Shown here piece after piece: positions 1 through 7,846 of a DNA stretch of 64,000 bases. This stretch comes from Myxococcus landrumus. GTDB taxonomy: Bacteria; Myxococcota; Myxococcia; Myxococcales; Myxococcaceae. Under the pieces are notes generated by a model. The model was not told where the DNA came from and searched no databases. It saw only the letters and a program-made list of their open reading frames with translations. The DNA is taken from contig NZ_CP071091.1 in assembly GCF_017301635.1 (NCBI RefSeq), positions 10,160,501 through 10,224,500 on the forward strand, written 5' to 3'. Positions within the stretch are counted from its first letter, which is position 1, and the number at the start of each line of letters is the position of its first letter. A program made the translations under genes and the position numbers.

Positions 1-200
1 ATGTCGGCGACCAGCGTCCCGGCGAGGGCCGTCGCGCCAGGCGGGTGCAGGAGCTCCAGCCGGTGCACCACCAGGTCTTCCTGCTGGCACAGCGCCACCG
101 TGGGCCGCCACTTGGACCACCGCTGAGGCCCCTGGCCCGTGTCGAGCGTCGTCCCGAGCATGCCCAGGACCACCGTCTGCCTCGCCTTGGTTTTCGCCAT
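1..200 (-). CDS. rtcR: RtcR, sigma-54 activator of rtcBA (N-terminal part only)
   Basis: The reverse strand from 200 reads MAKTKARQTVVLGMLGTT and soon after GPQRWSKWRPTVALCQQEDL, the hallmark start of the RtcR regulatory domain (CARF-like ligand-binding domain). The rest, an AAA+ domain and a helix-turn-helix in known RtcR, lies beyond the left edge. RtcR senses RNA damage products and activates the rtcBA genes with sigma-54 RNA polymerase. The divergent position facing rtcB and the sigma-54 promoter between them agree with this. No good Shine-Dalgarno is visible before the ATG. Only the first 66 codons are in the window. Confidence 0.93.
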   Translation of the reverse strand, partial: MAKTKARQTVVLGMLGTTLDTGQGPQRWSKWRPTVALCQQEDLVVHRLELLHPPGATALAGTLVAD

Positions 201-228
201 GAAGATAGGACTTTATCTCAGGGGATAT

Positions 229-244
229 GAATCGGGCGGGATTC
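229..244. promoter_or_regulatory. Possible upstream activator site, GAATC inverted repeat
   Basis: GAATC, six bases, then GATTC form a perfect 5-bp inverted repeat about 26 bp upstream of the -24 element of the rtcB promoter. A bacterial enhancer-binding protein such as RtcR needs a nearby upstream site, but known sites are usually 80-150 bp away. The assignment is inference from position and symmetry only. Confidence 0.25.
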
Positions 245-269
245 GTGACGGCTTCCCTCGGAGAAAGGG

Positions 270-287
270 TTGGCACGCGGGCTGCTT
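270..287 (+). promoter_or_regulatory. Sigma-54 (-24/-12) promoter of rtcBA
   Basis: The stretch TTGGCACGCGGGCTGCTT matches the sigma-54 consensus: GG and GC are exactly 10 bases apart, and TGGCACG is perfect on the -24 side; the -12 side has CTGC where TTGC is usual. It lies 59 bp upstream of the rtcB start, giving a predicted start of transcription near 297. RtcR next door is a sigma-54 activator, so position and motif support each other. Confidence 0.85.
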
Positions 288-345
288 TGGGGATGCCCGT
301 GCCCGGGACATCGAGCCCAGGGCGAACGACCGAAAGGTGAAGGCC

Positions 346-1581
346 ATGAATCGCGATCAGGTGAGCTACGAGGTGCTGTCGGACGAGGCGGGTCGCCCCA
401 TCAAGTCGTGGACGGTGGGTGTGCCGTTCGAGGACGAGGCCAAGAAGCAGCTCCGGAACGTGCGTGGCCTGCCCTTCATCCACAAGTGGGTGGCGGTGAT
501 GCCGGACGTGCACCGCGGCTACGGCGCGACGGTGGGGAGCGTGGTGCCGACGGTGGGCGCGGTGGTTCCGGCGGCGGTGGGTGTGGATATCGGCTGCGGC
601 ATGATTGCGGTCCGCACGACGCTGCGCGCCGACCAGCTGCCGGACTCGCTGCGTGGGGTGCGCTCGGCCATCGAGCGGGCGGTGCCGCATGGCCGCTCGG
701 ATAACGGCGGCCGCAACGACGTCGGCGCGTGGCGTGTGGCGCCTGCTTCGCATCAGCAGGCGTGGGCGCGATTGGTCGAAGGGTATGACCGCATCGTCGG
801 AAAGCACCCGCGCATCGGCCGTGGGCCGGAGCTGGCGCACCTGGGAACGCTCGGCACGGGTAACCACTTCATCGAGCTGTGTCTGGACGAGTCGGATGGC
901 GTGTGGCTGATGTTGCACTCCGGTTCGCGGGGCGTGGGTAACCGCATCGGGAGCTACTTCATCGAGCTGGCGAAGGAGGACATGCGCCGCTGGTACATCA
1001 ACCTCCCCGACGCGGACCTGGCGTATCTGCCGGAGGGAACGGAGCACTTCGACGACTACGTCTTCGCGGTGAGCTGGGCGCAGGACTTCGCGGCGACGAA
1101 CCGCGAGATGATGCTGAAGGGCGCGGTCGAGGCCCTTCAGCTCAGCGGTGAGCTGCCTCCGTTCGAGCTGTCCGACTCGGCGGTGAACTGCCACCACAAC
1201 TACGTGGCGCGTGAGCACCACTTCGGAAAGAACTGCTTCGTGACGCGCAAGGGAGCGGTGCGGGCGCGCGAGGGTGACCTCGGCATCATCCCCGGCAGCA
1301 TGGGGGCGCGTTCGTACATCGTCCGTGGGAAGGGAAACGCGGACAGCTTCCATTCTTGCAGCCACGGCGCGGGCCGGGTGATGTCGCGTGAGGCGGCGAA
1401 GCGGCGCTTCACGCTCGAGGACCACGAGAAGGCGACGGCGGGCATCGAGTGCCGCAAGGACGTGGATGTGATTGACGAGACGCCGGCTGCGTACAAGTCC
1501 ATCGATGCGGTGATGGCGGCGCAGGCGGACCTGGTCGAAGTGGTCCACACGCTGAAGCAGGTCGTCTGCGTGAAGGGGTAG
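346..1581 (+). CDS. rtcB: RNA ligase RtcB
   Basis: Joins RNA 2',3'-cyclic phosphate or 3'-phosphate ends to 5'-OH ends using GTP and Mn2+, a cytoplasmic RNA repair reaction. The 411-residue product has the family length (E. coli 408). Visible signatures are PDVHRGYG (about residue 53), VDIGCGM with metal-binding D81 and C84, GTGNHFIE, HSGSRGVGN, and the SFHSCSHGAGR segment whose H340 corresponds to the guanylated histidine. The ATG at 346 is preferred over in-frame upstream starts because family similarity begins there and because the sigma-54 promoter would otherwise fall inside the gene. It is followed by a hairpin and then rtcA. Confidence 0.96.
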   Translation: MNRDQVSYEVLSDEAGRPIKSWTVGVPFEDEAKKQLRNVRGLPFIHKWVAVMPDVHRGYGATVGSVVPTVGAVVPAAVGVDIGCGMIAVRTTLRADQLPDSLRGVRSAIERAVPHGRSDNGGRNDVGAWRVAPASHQQAWARLVEGYDRIVGKHPRIGRGPELAHLGTLGTGNHFIELCLDESDGVWLMLHSGSRGVGNRIGSYFIELAKEDMRRWYINLPDADLAYLPEGTEHFDDYVFAVSWAQDFAATNREMMLKGAVEALQLSGELPPFELSDSAVNCHHNYVAREHHFGKNCFVTRKGAVRAREGDLGIIPGSMGARSYIVRGKGNADSFHSCSHGAGRVMSREAAKRRFTLEDHEKATAGIECRKDVDVIDETPAAYKSIDAVMAAQADLVEVVHTLKQVVCVKG

Positions 1582-1642
1582 TCGAGGCCGTAGGAGACAA
1601 CCCCAGACACGCGAGGTGACCATGCCGGGATGACGACACCGA

Positions 1643-1697
1643 GGCGCCCGTTTCCCCCAAGAGGCCGAAAGGCCGCCAGGGTGGGGAAGCGGGCGCC
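1643..1697 (+). other. Long stem-loop between rtcB and rtcA (attenuator or structured RNA)
   Basis: Bases 1643-1657 pair with 1683-1697 in a 15-bp stem that includes one G-U pair (GGCGCCCG outside, TTTCCCC inside). The loop itself holds GGCC-GAAA-GGCC (1663-1674), a short stem closed by a GNRA tetraloop. Only a weak T-rich stretch follows, so it could be an attenuator lowering rtcA relative to rtcB, a processing site, or a small structured RNA. Some other rtc operons carry Y-RNA-like genes, but I see no tRNA-like fold here. Confidence 0.6.
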
Positions 1698-1766
1698 GCT
1701 ATTTCGTGAAGGGTGTCAGAATGCCCGGGTGGGGCCGTGAGGCGTGGGGCTCAGGAGACGACACAC

Positions 1767-2783
1767 ATGTTGCGCATCGATGGTTCCAAGGGAGAGGGCG
1801 GCGGGCAGGTGCTGCGCACGTCGCTGGCGTTGTCGCTCGTGACGGGGACGCCGTTCACGATGACGAACATCCGCGCGGGGCGGGCCAAGCCGGGCCTGCT
1901 GCGTCAGCACCTGACGGCGGTGAAGGCGGCGGAGTCGGTGGGCGCGGCCGAGGTGTCCGGCGCGGAGCTGGGCTCTCGTGAGCTGACCTTCCGTCCCCGC
2001 ACGATTGCCGCGGGCAACTACCACTTCGCGGTGGGCACGGCGGGCAGCGCGACGCTGGTGTTCCAGACGGTGCTGCCCGCGCTGTTGCGCGCGGCGGAGC
2101 CCTCGACGCTGGTGTTGGAGGGAGGGACGCACAATCCCGCGGCGCCCCCGTTCGACTTCCTCACCCGGGCGTATCTGCCGCTGCTGAACAAGATGGGGCC
2201 GGAGGTCTCCGCGACGCTGGAGCGCCCGGGCTTCTTCCCCGCGGGCGGCGGGAAGTTCCGCGTGGACCTCCAGCCGCGAGCGCTGAAGCCCCTCTCCTTG
2301 TTGGAGCGTGGACGGGTGCTGCGCCGCGAGGCGAAGGCCGTGGTGGCGATGATTCCCTTCGACGTGGCGAAGCGGGAGATGGAGACCGCGGGGGCGCTGC
2401 TCAAGTGGCGGCCCGATGAGCTGCGCGTGGAGGAACTCAAGCGCACCGCGTGTCCCGGCAACGTGCTGGTGGTGGAGGTGGCGAGCGAGCACGTCACCGA
2501 GGTCTTCACGGGCTTTGGTGAGCGCGGCAAGCGCGCGGAGCACGTGGCCGAGGAAGTGGCCTCGGAGGTGAAGCGCTACCTGGACGCGGAGGTGCCGGTG
2601 GGCGAGCACTTGTGCGACCAGCTTCTCCTCCTGTGCGCGCTGGCGCGGGGCGGGGCGTTCCGCACGGTGCCGCTGGACGGCCATGCGGTGACGCAAATCG
2701 AGACGATGTCGCACTTCCTCGATGTGAAGGTGGACGTGCGAGAGGTGTCCCGCGAGGTCCGCGAGGTGGTGGTCCGCGCCTGA
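1767..2783 (+). CDS. rtcA: RNA 3'-terminal phosphate cyclase RtcA
   Basis: Converts RNA 3'-phosphate ends to 2',3'-cyclic phosphates with ATP through an adenylated enzyme; works with RtcB in RNA end repair. The 338-residue product starts MLRIDGSKGEGGGQVLRTS and contains NIRAGRAKPGLLRQH, LEGGTHNPAAPP, ERPGFFPAGGG and HLCDQLLLLCALA, all typical of the family. The usual catalytic His lies near the C-terminus (DGHAVTQIETM region). ATG 1767 is chosen because AGGAGA sits just upstream at 1753. It is followed by a strong hairpin at 2787-2809. Confidence 0.96.
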   Translation: MLRIDGSKGEGGGQVLRTSLALSLVTGTPFTMTNIRAGRAKPGLLRQHLTAVKAAESVGAAEVSGAELGSRELTFRPRTIAAGNYHFAVGTAGSATLVFQTVLPALLRAAEPSTLVLEGGTHNPAAPPFDFLTRAYLPLLNKMGPEVSATLERPGFFPAGGGKFRVDLQPRALKPLSLLERGRVLRREAKAVVAMIPFDVAKREMETAGALLKWRPDELRVEELKRTACPGNVLVVEVASEHVTEVFTGFGERGKRAEHVAEEVASEVKRYLDAEVPVGEHLCDQLLLLCALARGGAFRTVPLDGHAVTQIETMSHFLDVKVDVREVSREVREVVVRA

Positions 2784-2786
2784 GTG

Positions 2787-2809
2787 CCCCTGGCGGACAC
2801 CGCCAGGGG
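2787..2809 (+). terminator. Strong hairpin after rtcA
   Basis: CCCCTGGCGG and CCGCCAGGGG form a perfect 10-bp stem around a 3-base loop, 4 bp after the rtcA stop. No T-run follows, which is common for high-GC organisms, so termination here is likely but not certain. Confidence 0.6.
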
Positions 2810-2866
2810 AGCAGCTCCCAGGGGAGGGTGGCTGCGCACGCGCCCTTCCGTTGCTATGAAGCGGCT

Positions 2867-3109
2867 GTGTCCGACGTCACCGAGCCCACAGCGTCTCCAC
2901 TCGACTCCGCGCTGGCCCGCGCCAGTGAGGAGCTGGGTCTGCCCAGCTACTACCAGTCCTGCGTGCGGCCCCTGCTGCGCAACCCGGAGGGCCGCTGGCC
3001 CCGGTGTTGTGGTGGCGGCTGTGAGCCGTGTGCCCAGACGCTCATTCAGGTGGCGCTGCGCACCCTGGAGCTCGTGGGCACTCCTCGCCAGGCCCCCTTG
3101 CCCGACTGA
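2867..3109 (+). CDS. Small Cys-rich protein of unknown function
   Basis: An 80-residue product starting VSDVTEPTASPLDSAL from GTG 2867. It contains a dense cysteine cluster, RCCGGGCEPC, about two thirds along, preceded by YYQSC; this arrangement could hold a metal ion or an Fe-S cluster. The TGA overlaps a possible GTG start of the next gene (TGAGTG), so it is probably translated together with the downstream NtrC-type regulator. I do not recognise a named family. The sequence looks coding (charged and aromatic residues spread evenly, no low complexity). The exact start is uncertain. Confidence 0.6.
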   Translation: MSDVTEPTASPLDSALARASEELGLPSYYQSCVRPLLRNPEGRWPRCCGGGCEPCAQTLIQVALRTLELVGTPRQAPLPD

Positions 3110-3118
3110 GTGCTCCCC

Positions 3119-4492
3119 ATGGCCCCTTCCCAGCCGCTGCTGCTCGTCGATGACGATGCCGCCTTCCGCAAGGTCTACGGCAAGCTGCTGCGCGACGCGG
3201 GGCACGAAGTGGTGGAAGCAGGGGACCGTCCCTCCGCCCGCGCGACGTTCGAGGGGAGGGTGTTCCCCATCGTCCTCCTGGACCTGATGCTGCCTCCGGA
3301 TGGCAGCGTGTCCGCGGGGCTGGAGGGCCTGGCCGCGCTGCTCGACGCCCGGCCGGGCACCAAGGTCATCGTCATCTCCGGAGTGGGGGACACGCGCCAC
3401 TCGTTGGAGGCGATTCGCCTGGGCGCGTATGACTTCCTCACCAAGCCGGTGGACCCGGACGTGCTCCTGGTCGTCGTGCAACGCGCGCTGGCCCGAGTGG
3501 CCCTGGAGCGGCAGGTCGAGGCGCTGCGGACCTCGCTGGAGCAGGCGTCGCGGGACGCGGCCATGGTGGGGCAGAGCGCCTCGTTCCTGGCCTCCGTCTC
3601 CCTGGCCGAGCGTGTGGCCGCCAGCGACTTGCCGGTGCTCATCACGGGAGAGAACGGCACGGGCAAGGAGCTGCTCGCGCGAACGGTGCACCTCAAGAGC
3701 CGCCGCCAGTCAGGGCCGTTCATCCCCGTCAACTGCGGCGCGCTTCCGGAGACGCTGCTGGAGAGCGCGCTCTTCGGCCACGTGAAGGGCAGCTTCACCG
3801 GAGCGACCCGAGACCATCGCGGCCTCTTCGCGGAGGCCGACGGCGGCACGCTCTTCCTGGACGAGCTGGGCGACATGACGCCCGCCCTTCAGGTGAAGGT
3901 GCTGCGCGCGCTGGAGACCGGGGACATCCTGCCCGTGGGCGCGGACCGTCCGGTGCACGTGGACGTGCGCCTCATCACCGCGACGCATCGAGACCTGGGG
4001 CGCATGCTCCAGGAGGGGACGTTTCGCGAGGACCTCTACTGGCGCGTGAAGGGCGTGGAGGTCCGGTTGCCACCGCTGCGCGAGCGCGCCCTGGACCTGC
4101 CGCTGTTGGCCAAGCACTTCCTCAACCAGTGCGCGCACCTGTGTCCGGATGGACGGGCCCGGCTGTTGTCGGAGGCCGCGGCGGAGGCGCTCGCGGCGCA
4201 CCCATGGCCGGGCAACCTGCGCGAGCTGCGCCATGAGATGCAGCGCGCCACCGTGCTCGCGGGAGAGCGTCGCGAGCTTCAGCCCGAGGACCTGTCCTTC
4301 ACCGGAAGCGAGCGTCCACGAGCCAGCCCCACGGGCGCCACCACGCTGGCCGCGAAGGTGGAGGCGCTGGAGCGCCGCGAAATCGAGGAGGCCCTGAAGC
4401 GCCACGGTGGCAACCGCACGCACTCGGCGGAAGCACTGGGCTTGTCACGACAGGGACTCCTCAAGAAGCTGGACCGCTACGGCCTGACGTGA
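3119..4492 (+). CDS. NtrC-family sigma-54-dependent response regulator
   Basis: Activates transcription with sigma-54 RNA polymerase after phosphorylation by a histidine kinase. Three parts are visible in 457 residues: a receiver domain (1-125) with acidic DDD at 11-13, acceptor D55 and K109; an AAA+ domain (about 148-375) with Walker A GENGTGKE (177-184), GTLFLDEL Walker B and an arginine-finger region; and a Fis-type helix-turn-helix at the C-terminus (SAEALGLSRQGLLKKL). The sigma-54 contact loop is GSFTGA (224-229) rather than GAFTGA. No kinase gene is adjacent, so it is an orphan here. ATG 3119 is preferred; GTG 3110 overlapping the previous stop is possible. Confidence 0.93.
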   Translation: MAPSQPLLLVDDDAAFRKVYGKLLRDAGHEVVEAGDRPSARATFEGRVFPIVLLDLMLPPDGSVSAGLEGLAALLDARPGTKVIVISGVGDTRHSLEAIRLGAYDFLTKPVDPDVLLVVVQRALARVALERQVEALRTSLEQASRDAAMVGQSASFLASVSLAERVAASDLPVLITGENGTGKELLARTVHLKSRRQSGPFIPVNCGALPETLLESALFGHVKGSFTGATRDHRGLFAEADGGTLFLDELGDMTPALQVKVLRALETGDILPVGADRPVHVDVRLITATHRDLGRMLQEGTFREDLYWRVKGVEVRLPPLRERALDLPLLAKHFLNQCAHLCPDGRARLLSEAAAEALAAHPWPGNLRELRHEMQRATVLAGERRELQPEDLSFTGSERPRASPTGATTLAAKVEALERREIEEALKRHGGNRTHSAEALGLSRQGLLKKLDRYGLT

Positions 4493-4494
4493 CG

Positions 4495-5208
4495 CTAGAA
4501 GAGCCGCGCGCCCAGGCCCGCCTTCAGCGACCAGCCCAGCCGCGTGTCGGAGAGGCCCTCGCGCTCGCGGAAGGCCTCCAGTCCGAGCTGTCCCGCGAGC
4601 AGCACGGACATGCCGTTGCCCAGGTACACCTCGACGCCACCTCCGCCGAGCGCCTGCACCCGCCGCGACTCCGACTTGGAGAGGCCGATGTCCACCGGCA
4701 CATCGACCAGGCCAAGAATCGACACCGTCTCCGCCACCCGCCAGTCCACGACGAAGCCCGGTGACATGCGCAGCAGCACACCCGAGAAGTTCTGGTCGTC
4801 CATGTACGTGGAGCCGGAGTTGAACACCACGCCCAGGCCCAGCGACGGCGCCATCGACACGCAGCCCTCCTCGTACACCTTCAGCCGCCCCACCAACTCC
4901 AGCGCGGCGGAGATTTGAAACCAGTTGAACCGCGCGCGCGCCTCCAGCTCGACCTGGGAGAGGCCCTGGCGGAAGCCCACGCCCAGCTCGGGCGCTCCCG
5001 CATAGCCATACAGCGCCGTCGTCCGGCCGGGCAGTGTCGCGGGCGCAATCACCGCCCCCAGCCGGTCCTCGTCGTCCGAGGAGCGGGGCGCGAACCTGAT
5101 CTCTTCCACCCCTTCTTCAGGTGGGGCGGGAGCGGCTTGCTGGGCCGCCGAGGTGGAGGCCAGGAGCAGCGAGGACGCCAGGAGGGCCCGAGAGACGAAG
5201 TGAGTCAT
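4495..5208 (-). CDS. Secreted outer-membrane-like beta protein, unknown function
   Basis: A 237-residue product with a Sec signal peptide (MTHFVSRALLASSLLLASTSAAQQ). After a short acidic linker the sequence alternates polar and hydrophobic residues in strands (LGVGFRQGLSQVELEARARF, VEVYLGNGMSVLLAGQLG) and ends in an aromatic (GARLF), typical of an outer-membrane beta-barrel. No specific family is recognised. It converges on the NtrC-type gene with only 2 bp between the two stops. Confidence 0.75.
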   Translation of the reverse strand: MTHFVSRALLASSLLLASTSAAQQAAPAPPEEGVEEIRFAPRSSDDEDRLGAVIAPATLPGRTTALYGYAGAPELGVGFRQGLSQVELEARARFNWFQISAALELVGRLKVYEEGCVSMAPSLGLGVVFNSGSTYMDDQNFSGVLLRMSPGFVVDWRVAETVSILGLVDVPVDIGLSKSESRRVQALGGGGVEVYLGNGMSVLLAGQLGLEAFREREGLSDTRLGWSLKAGLGARLF

Positions 5209-5313
5209 GCCGCACACCCTACCGCGCCATGCTGGTGACGGAAACTCAACGATTCCGAGGGCTTGTGTCGAGGTTGCGATCTTGTCTGGGTTCGCTGGAA
5301 TAATTTCGTATCC

Positions 5314-6438
5314 ATGACTGCCGTGTCTACCCAACACCCCTCGCGTCTTGCCCCGGTGGCCTCGGTGCCTGCGGAGGTGGGGGTGCGTCGTCGAAGCGGG
5401 CGGAGCCGGGCGCGGGTGCTGCTGGTGGACTCGGATGCGGGAGCGCAGGCCGCGCTGGCGGCGGCGTTGGTGGAGGCGGGGTTCGAGGCGCTGCTGGTGA
5501 GCGGGGCGCAGTCCGCGCTGGAGTCGCTGGCGGCGGAAGGCCCGTTGCCCAGGCTGGTCATCTCGGAGGTGGAGCTCCCCGATGGTGACGGCTTCGGCCT
5601 GTGCGGACAGATTCGCGCGGACGTGCGCACCGCGCACCTGCCGGTGTTGCTGCTCGCCAGACAGGTGGAGGAGTTTCATCGCGACCTCGCGGGGGGCGTG
5701 GGCGCGGATGACTATCTGGCGCGGCCGGTGGCGGTGGAGGACGTGGTGTCGCTGGCGCGGCTCAAGTCGGGGCGCGCGACGGGGACGGCCACGTTCGAGT
5801 CGCACACCGCGCGGCTGTCCCTGCCGCAGGTGACGCGGGCGTTGTTGTCGGGAGTCCGCTCGGGGCGGTTGGTGCTGGCGGAAGGAGAGGGCTGGTTCGC
5901 GTTCCGCCATGGCCTGGTGGTGGATGCCCTGTTCCACGGCGAGCGCGGCAGCCTGGCCTTCCGCCGCATGTTGGGCTTCGCCAGTGGCGCGTACGCGGTG
6001 GCGCTGGGGCCGGAGCTGCACAAGGGCTCGTTCACGATGGACCGGGCCTATCTGTGTGAGACGGTGTTGCCGGCGCTGGAGCGCTTCGATGCGCTGAGGG
6101 CGCGAGGCTTGCCGCTGGCGTCCCGGCTGACGGTGGACTTCACGCGGCTGGCGGCGGAGCTGCCGTCGTTGCCCGAGGACGTGGGCGAGGTGGTGCGACT
6201 GTTCGATGGGCGACGCACGATGCGCGCGGCGCTGCTCGAGTGCCGCTACCCCGAGGTCGTGGCCTACGAGGCGGCGACGCGGCTGTTCGCGCTGGGCGTG
6301 CTCGTGCCCGCTTGTCTCATCGAGGAGCGCGAGAAGACGGGTGGCTCGTCATGCCCGCCAGGCTTCTTCGAGCCCGTGCCCTCGGTGGAGTCCGAGCCCG
6401 AGGGCGTGACAGAGGCATCGCGACAGGACGCGGACTGA
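5314..6438 (+). CDS. Degenerate receiver domain fused to DUF4388 domain
   Basis: 374 residues. Residues about 34-150 follow the receiver fold (ARVLLVDSDAG, LVISEVELPDGDGF, LPVLLLA, GADDYLARPV), but the phosphoacceptor position is E85 instead of Asp, the conserved Ser/Thr is Ala, and the conserved Lys is R137, so ordinary phosphorylation is unlikely. Residues about 155-265 resemble the DUF4388 (PATAN) domain found widely in myxobacterial and other signalling proteins (LPQVTRALLSGVRSGRLVLAEGEG). The protein may act as a constitutive or protein-protein signalling adaptor. ATG 5314 is preferred since the upstream extension is not receiver-like. A second DUF4388 protein is encoded at 16749. Confidence 0.8.
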   Translation: MTAVSTQHPSRLAPVASVPAEVGVRRRSGRSRARVLLVDSDAGAQAALAAALVEAGFEALLVSGAQSALESLAAEGPLPRLVISEVELPDGDGFGLCGQIRADVRTAHLPVLLLARQVEEFHRDLAGGVGADDYLARPVAVEDVVSLARLKSGRATGTATFESHTARLSLPQVTRALLSGVRSGRLVLAEGEGWFAFRHGLVVDALFHGERGSLAFRRMLGFASGAYAVALGPELHKGSFTMDRAYLCETVLPALERFDALRARGLPLASRLTVDFTRLAAELPSLPEDVGEVVRLFDGRRTMRAALLECRYPEVVAYEAATRLFALGVLVPACLIEEREKTGGSSCPPGFFEPVPSVESEPEGVTEASRQDAD

Positions 6439-6497
6439 AGAGGGTTTGACTCCGCGCCCCGGGCTGGGAGAGAAGGCCGCCCAGGGGCGATACCTTC

Positions 6498-7247
6498 ATG
6501 TCTGGTCACAATCGATGGTCGAAGATCAAGCGCCAGAAGGCCGCGATGGGCGCGACCAAGGGCAAGCTCTACTCGAAGGTCATCAAGGAGATCACCGTCT
6601 CCTCGAGGCTGGGCGGTGGAGACCCGGGTGGCAACGCGCGTCTGCGCGTGGCGCTGGGCCTGGCTCGCGAGGCCAACATCCCCAAGGACACCATCGAGCG
6701 CGCCATCAAGAAGGGCACCGGTGAGCTGGAAGGGGAGAGCTACGAGGAGGTCATGTACGAGGGCTACGGCCCCGGCGGCGTGGCTGTTCTCGTCGAATGT
6801 CTCACCGACAATCGCAACCGCACCTCCGCCGACGTGCGCTCCGTGTTTGGTCGTCATGGTGGCAACCTGGGCGCCGAGGGCGCGGTGGCCTGGATGTTTC
6901 ACAAGAAGGGTGTTGTCACCGTGAAATCAGGCCCCGCGGAGGACGCGGTGCTGGAGAAGGCGCTGGAGGCGGGAGCCGAGGACGTCGTGCCCCAGGGCTC
7001 GGACGGCTTCGAGGTGCGCACCGCGCCCGCGGACCTGCACACGGTGGCCGTGAGCCTGGAGTCTGCGGGCTTGCCGCTGGGTGAGCAGAAATGGATGTAT
7101 CTGCCGCAGAATACCGTCCAGCTCGACGGTGATAATGCGAAGAAGATGCTCAAGCTGATGGACGCGCTCGAAGACAACGACGACGTGCAGAACGTGCACG
7201 CGAACTTCGAGATGGACGAGTCCTTGATGGAGTCCCTGTCGCAATAA
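6498..7247 (+). CDS. yebC: YebC/PmpR family protein
   Basis: 249 residues with the family start MSGHNRWSKIKRQKAAMGATKG, then ANIPKDTIERAIKKGTGE, YEGYGPGGVA and TDNRNRTSADVR. YebC-family proteins act as transcriptional regulators or, for some members, as translation factors helping ribosomes over proline stretches; which holds here cannot be told from sequence. It lies 23 bp upstream of ruvC, the classic yebC-ruvC-ruvA order of many bacteria, so co-transcription is likely. Confidence 0.95.
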   Translation: MSGHNRWSKIKRQKAAMGATKGKLYSKVIKEITVSSRLGGGDPGGNARLRVALGLAREANIPKDTIERAIKKGTGELEGESYEEVMYEGYGPGGVAVLVECLTDNRNRTSADVRSVFGRHGGNLGAEGAVAWMFHKKGVVTVKSGPAEDAVLEKALEAGAEDVVPQGSDGFEVRTAPADLHTVAVSLESAGLPLGEQKWMYLPQNTVQLDGDNAKKMLKLMDALEDNDDVQNVHANFEMDESLMESLSQ

Positions 7248-7270
7248 CGGCGGGTGGAACGGAGCAAACG

Positions 7271-7846
7271 GTGCGCGTTCTCGGGGTGGACCCCGGCAGT
7301 CGCTTCATGGGCTACGGCGTGGTGGAGGAGAAGCGAGGCCGGCTGGTGCACGTGGGCCACGGTGTCATCAAGGTGGATGAAACAGCGCCCCTGGCCCTTC
7401 GCCTGAAGGAGCTGCATGGCGCGCTGTGCGCCCAGCTCGTGCTGTTTCGTCCGCAGGCTGTGGCAGTAGAAGGCGTGTTCACCTTCCGCAACGCACGCAG
7501 CGCGCTGGTGCTGGGCCATGCCCGGGGTGTGGCGTTGCTGGCGGCGGCTCAAGAGTCCCTGCCCGTCTTCGAGTATCCGCCCGCCAAGGTGAAGAAGTCG
7601 GTGGGCGCGGGCGGCGCGGGCGGCAAGGACGCGGTGGCGCGGATGGTGCGGACCTTCCTGGGGCTGGAGGCCTCGGAGCTGGGCCGCGCGGACGCGAGCG
7701 ACGCGCTCGCCGTGGCGCTGTGTCACCTCAATCACGGCCGCGCCGCCATTCCCATGGCGGGCTCGGCTGGCAAGAAGCGCAAGGGCGCCGCGGCGCTCCT
7801 CGCGGACAGATTGGCGCCGTCCTACCGGCGCCCGGAGGCGGGATGA
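7271..7846 (+). CDS. ruvC: Holliday junction resolvase RuvC
   Basis: Endonuclease that cuts Holliday junctions together with RuvAB. The 191-residue product begins from GTG with RVLGVDPGSRFMGYGVVE, giving the first catalytic Asp; VEGVFTFRNARSALVLG supplies the second acidic residue, and GRADASDALAVALCH the C-terminal Asp pair. The C-terminus carries a basic, Ala-rich tail longer than in E. coli. The stop overlaps the ruvA start (ATGA), indicating translational coupling. Confidence 0.97.
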   Translation: MRVLGVDPGSRFMGYGVVEEKRGRLVHVGHGVIKVDETAPLALRLKELHGALCAQLVLFRPQAVAVEGVFTFRNARSALVLGHARGVALLAAAQESLPVFEYPPAKVKKSVGAGGAGGKDAVARMVRTFLGLEASELGRADASDALAVALCHLNHGRAAIPMAGSAGKKRKGAAALLADRLAPSYRRPEAG

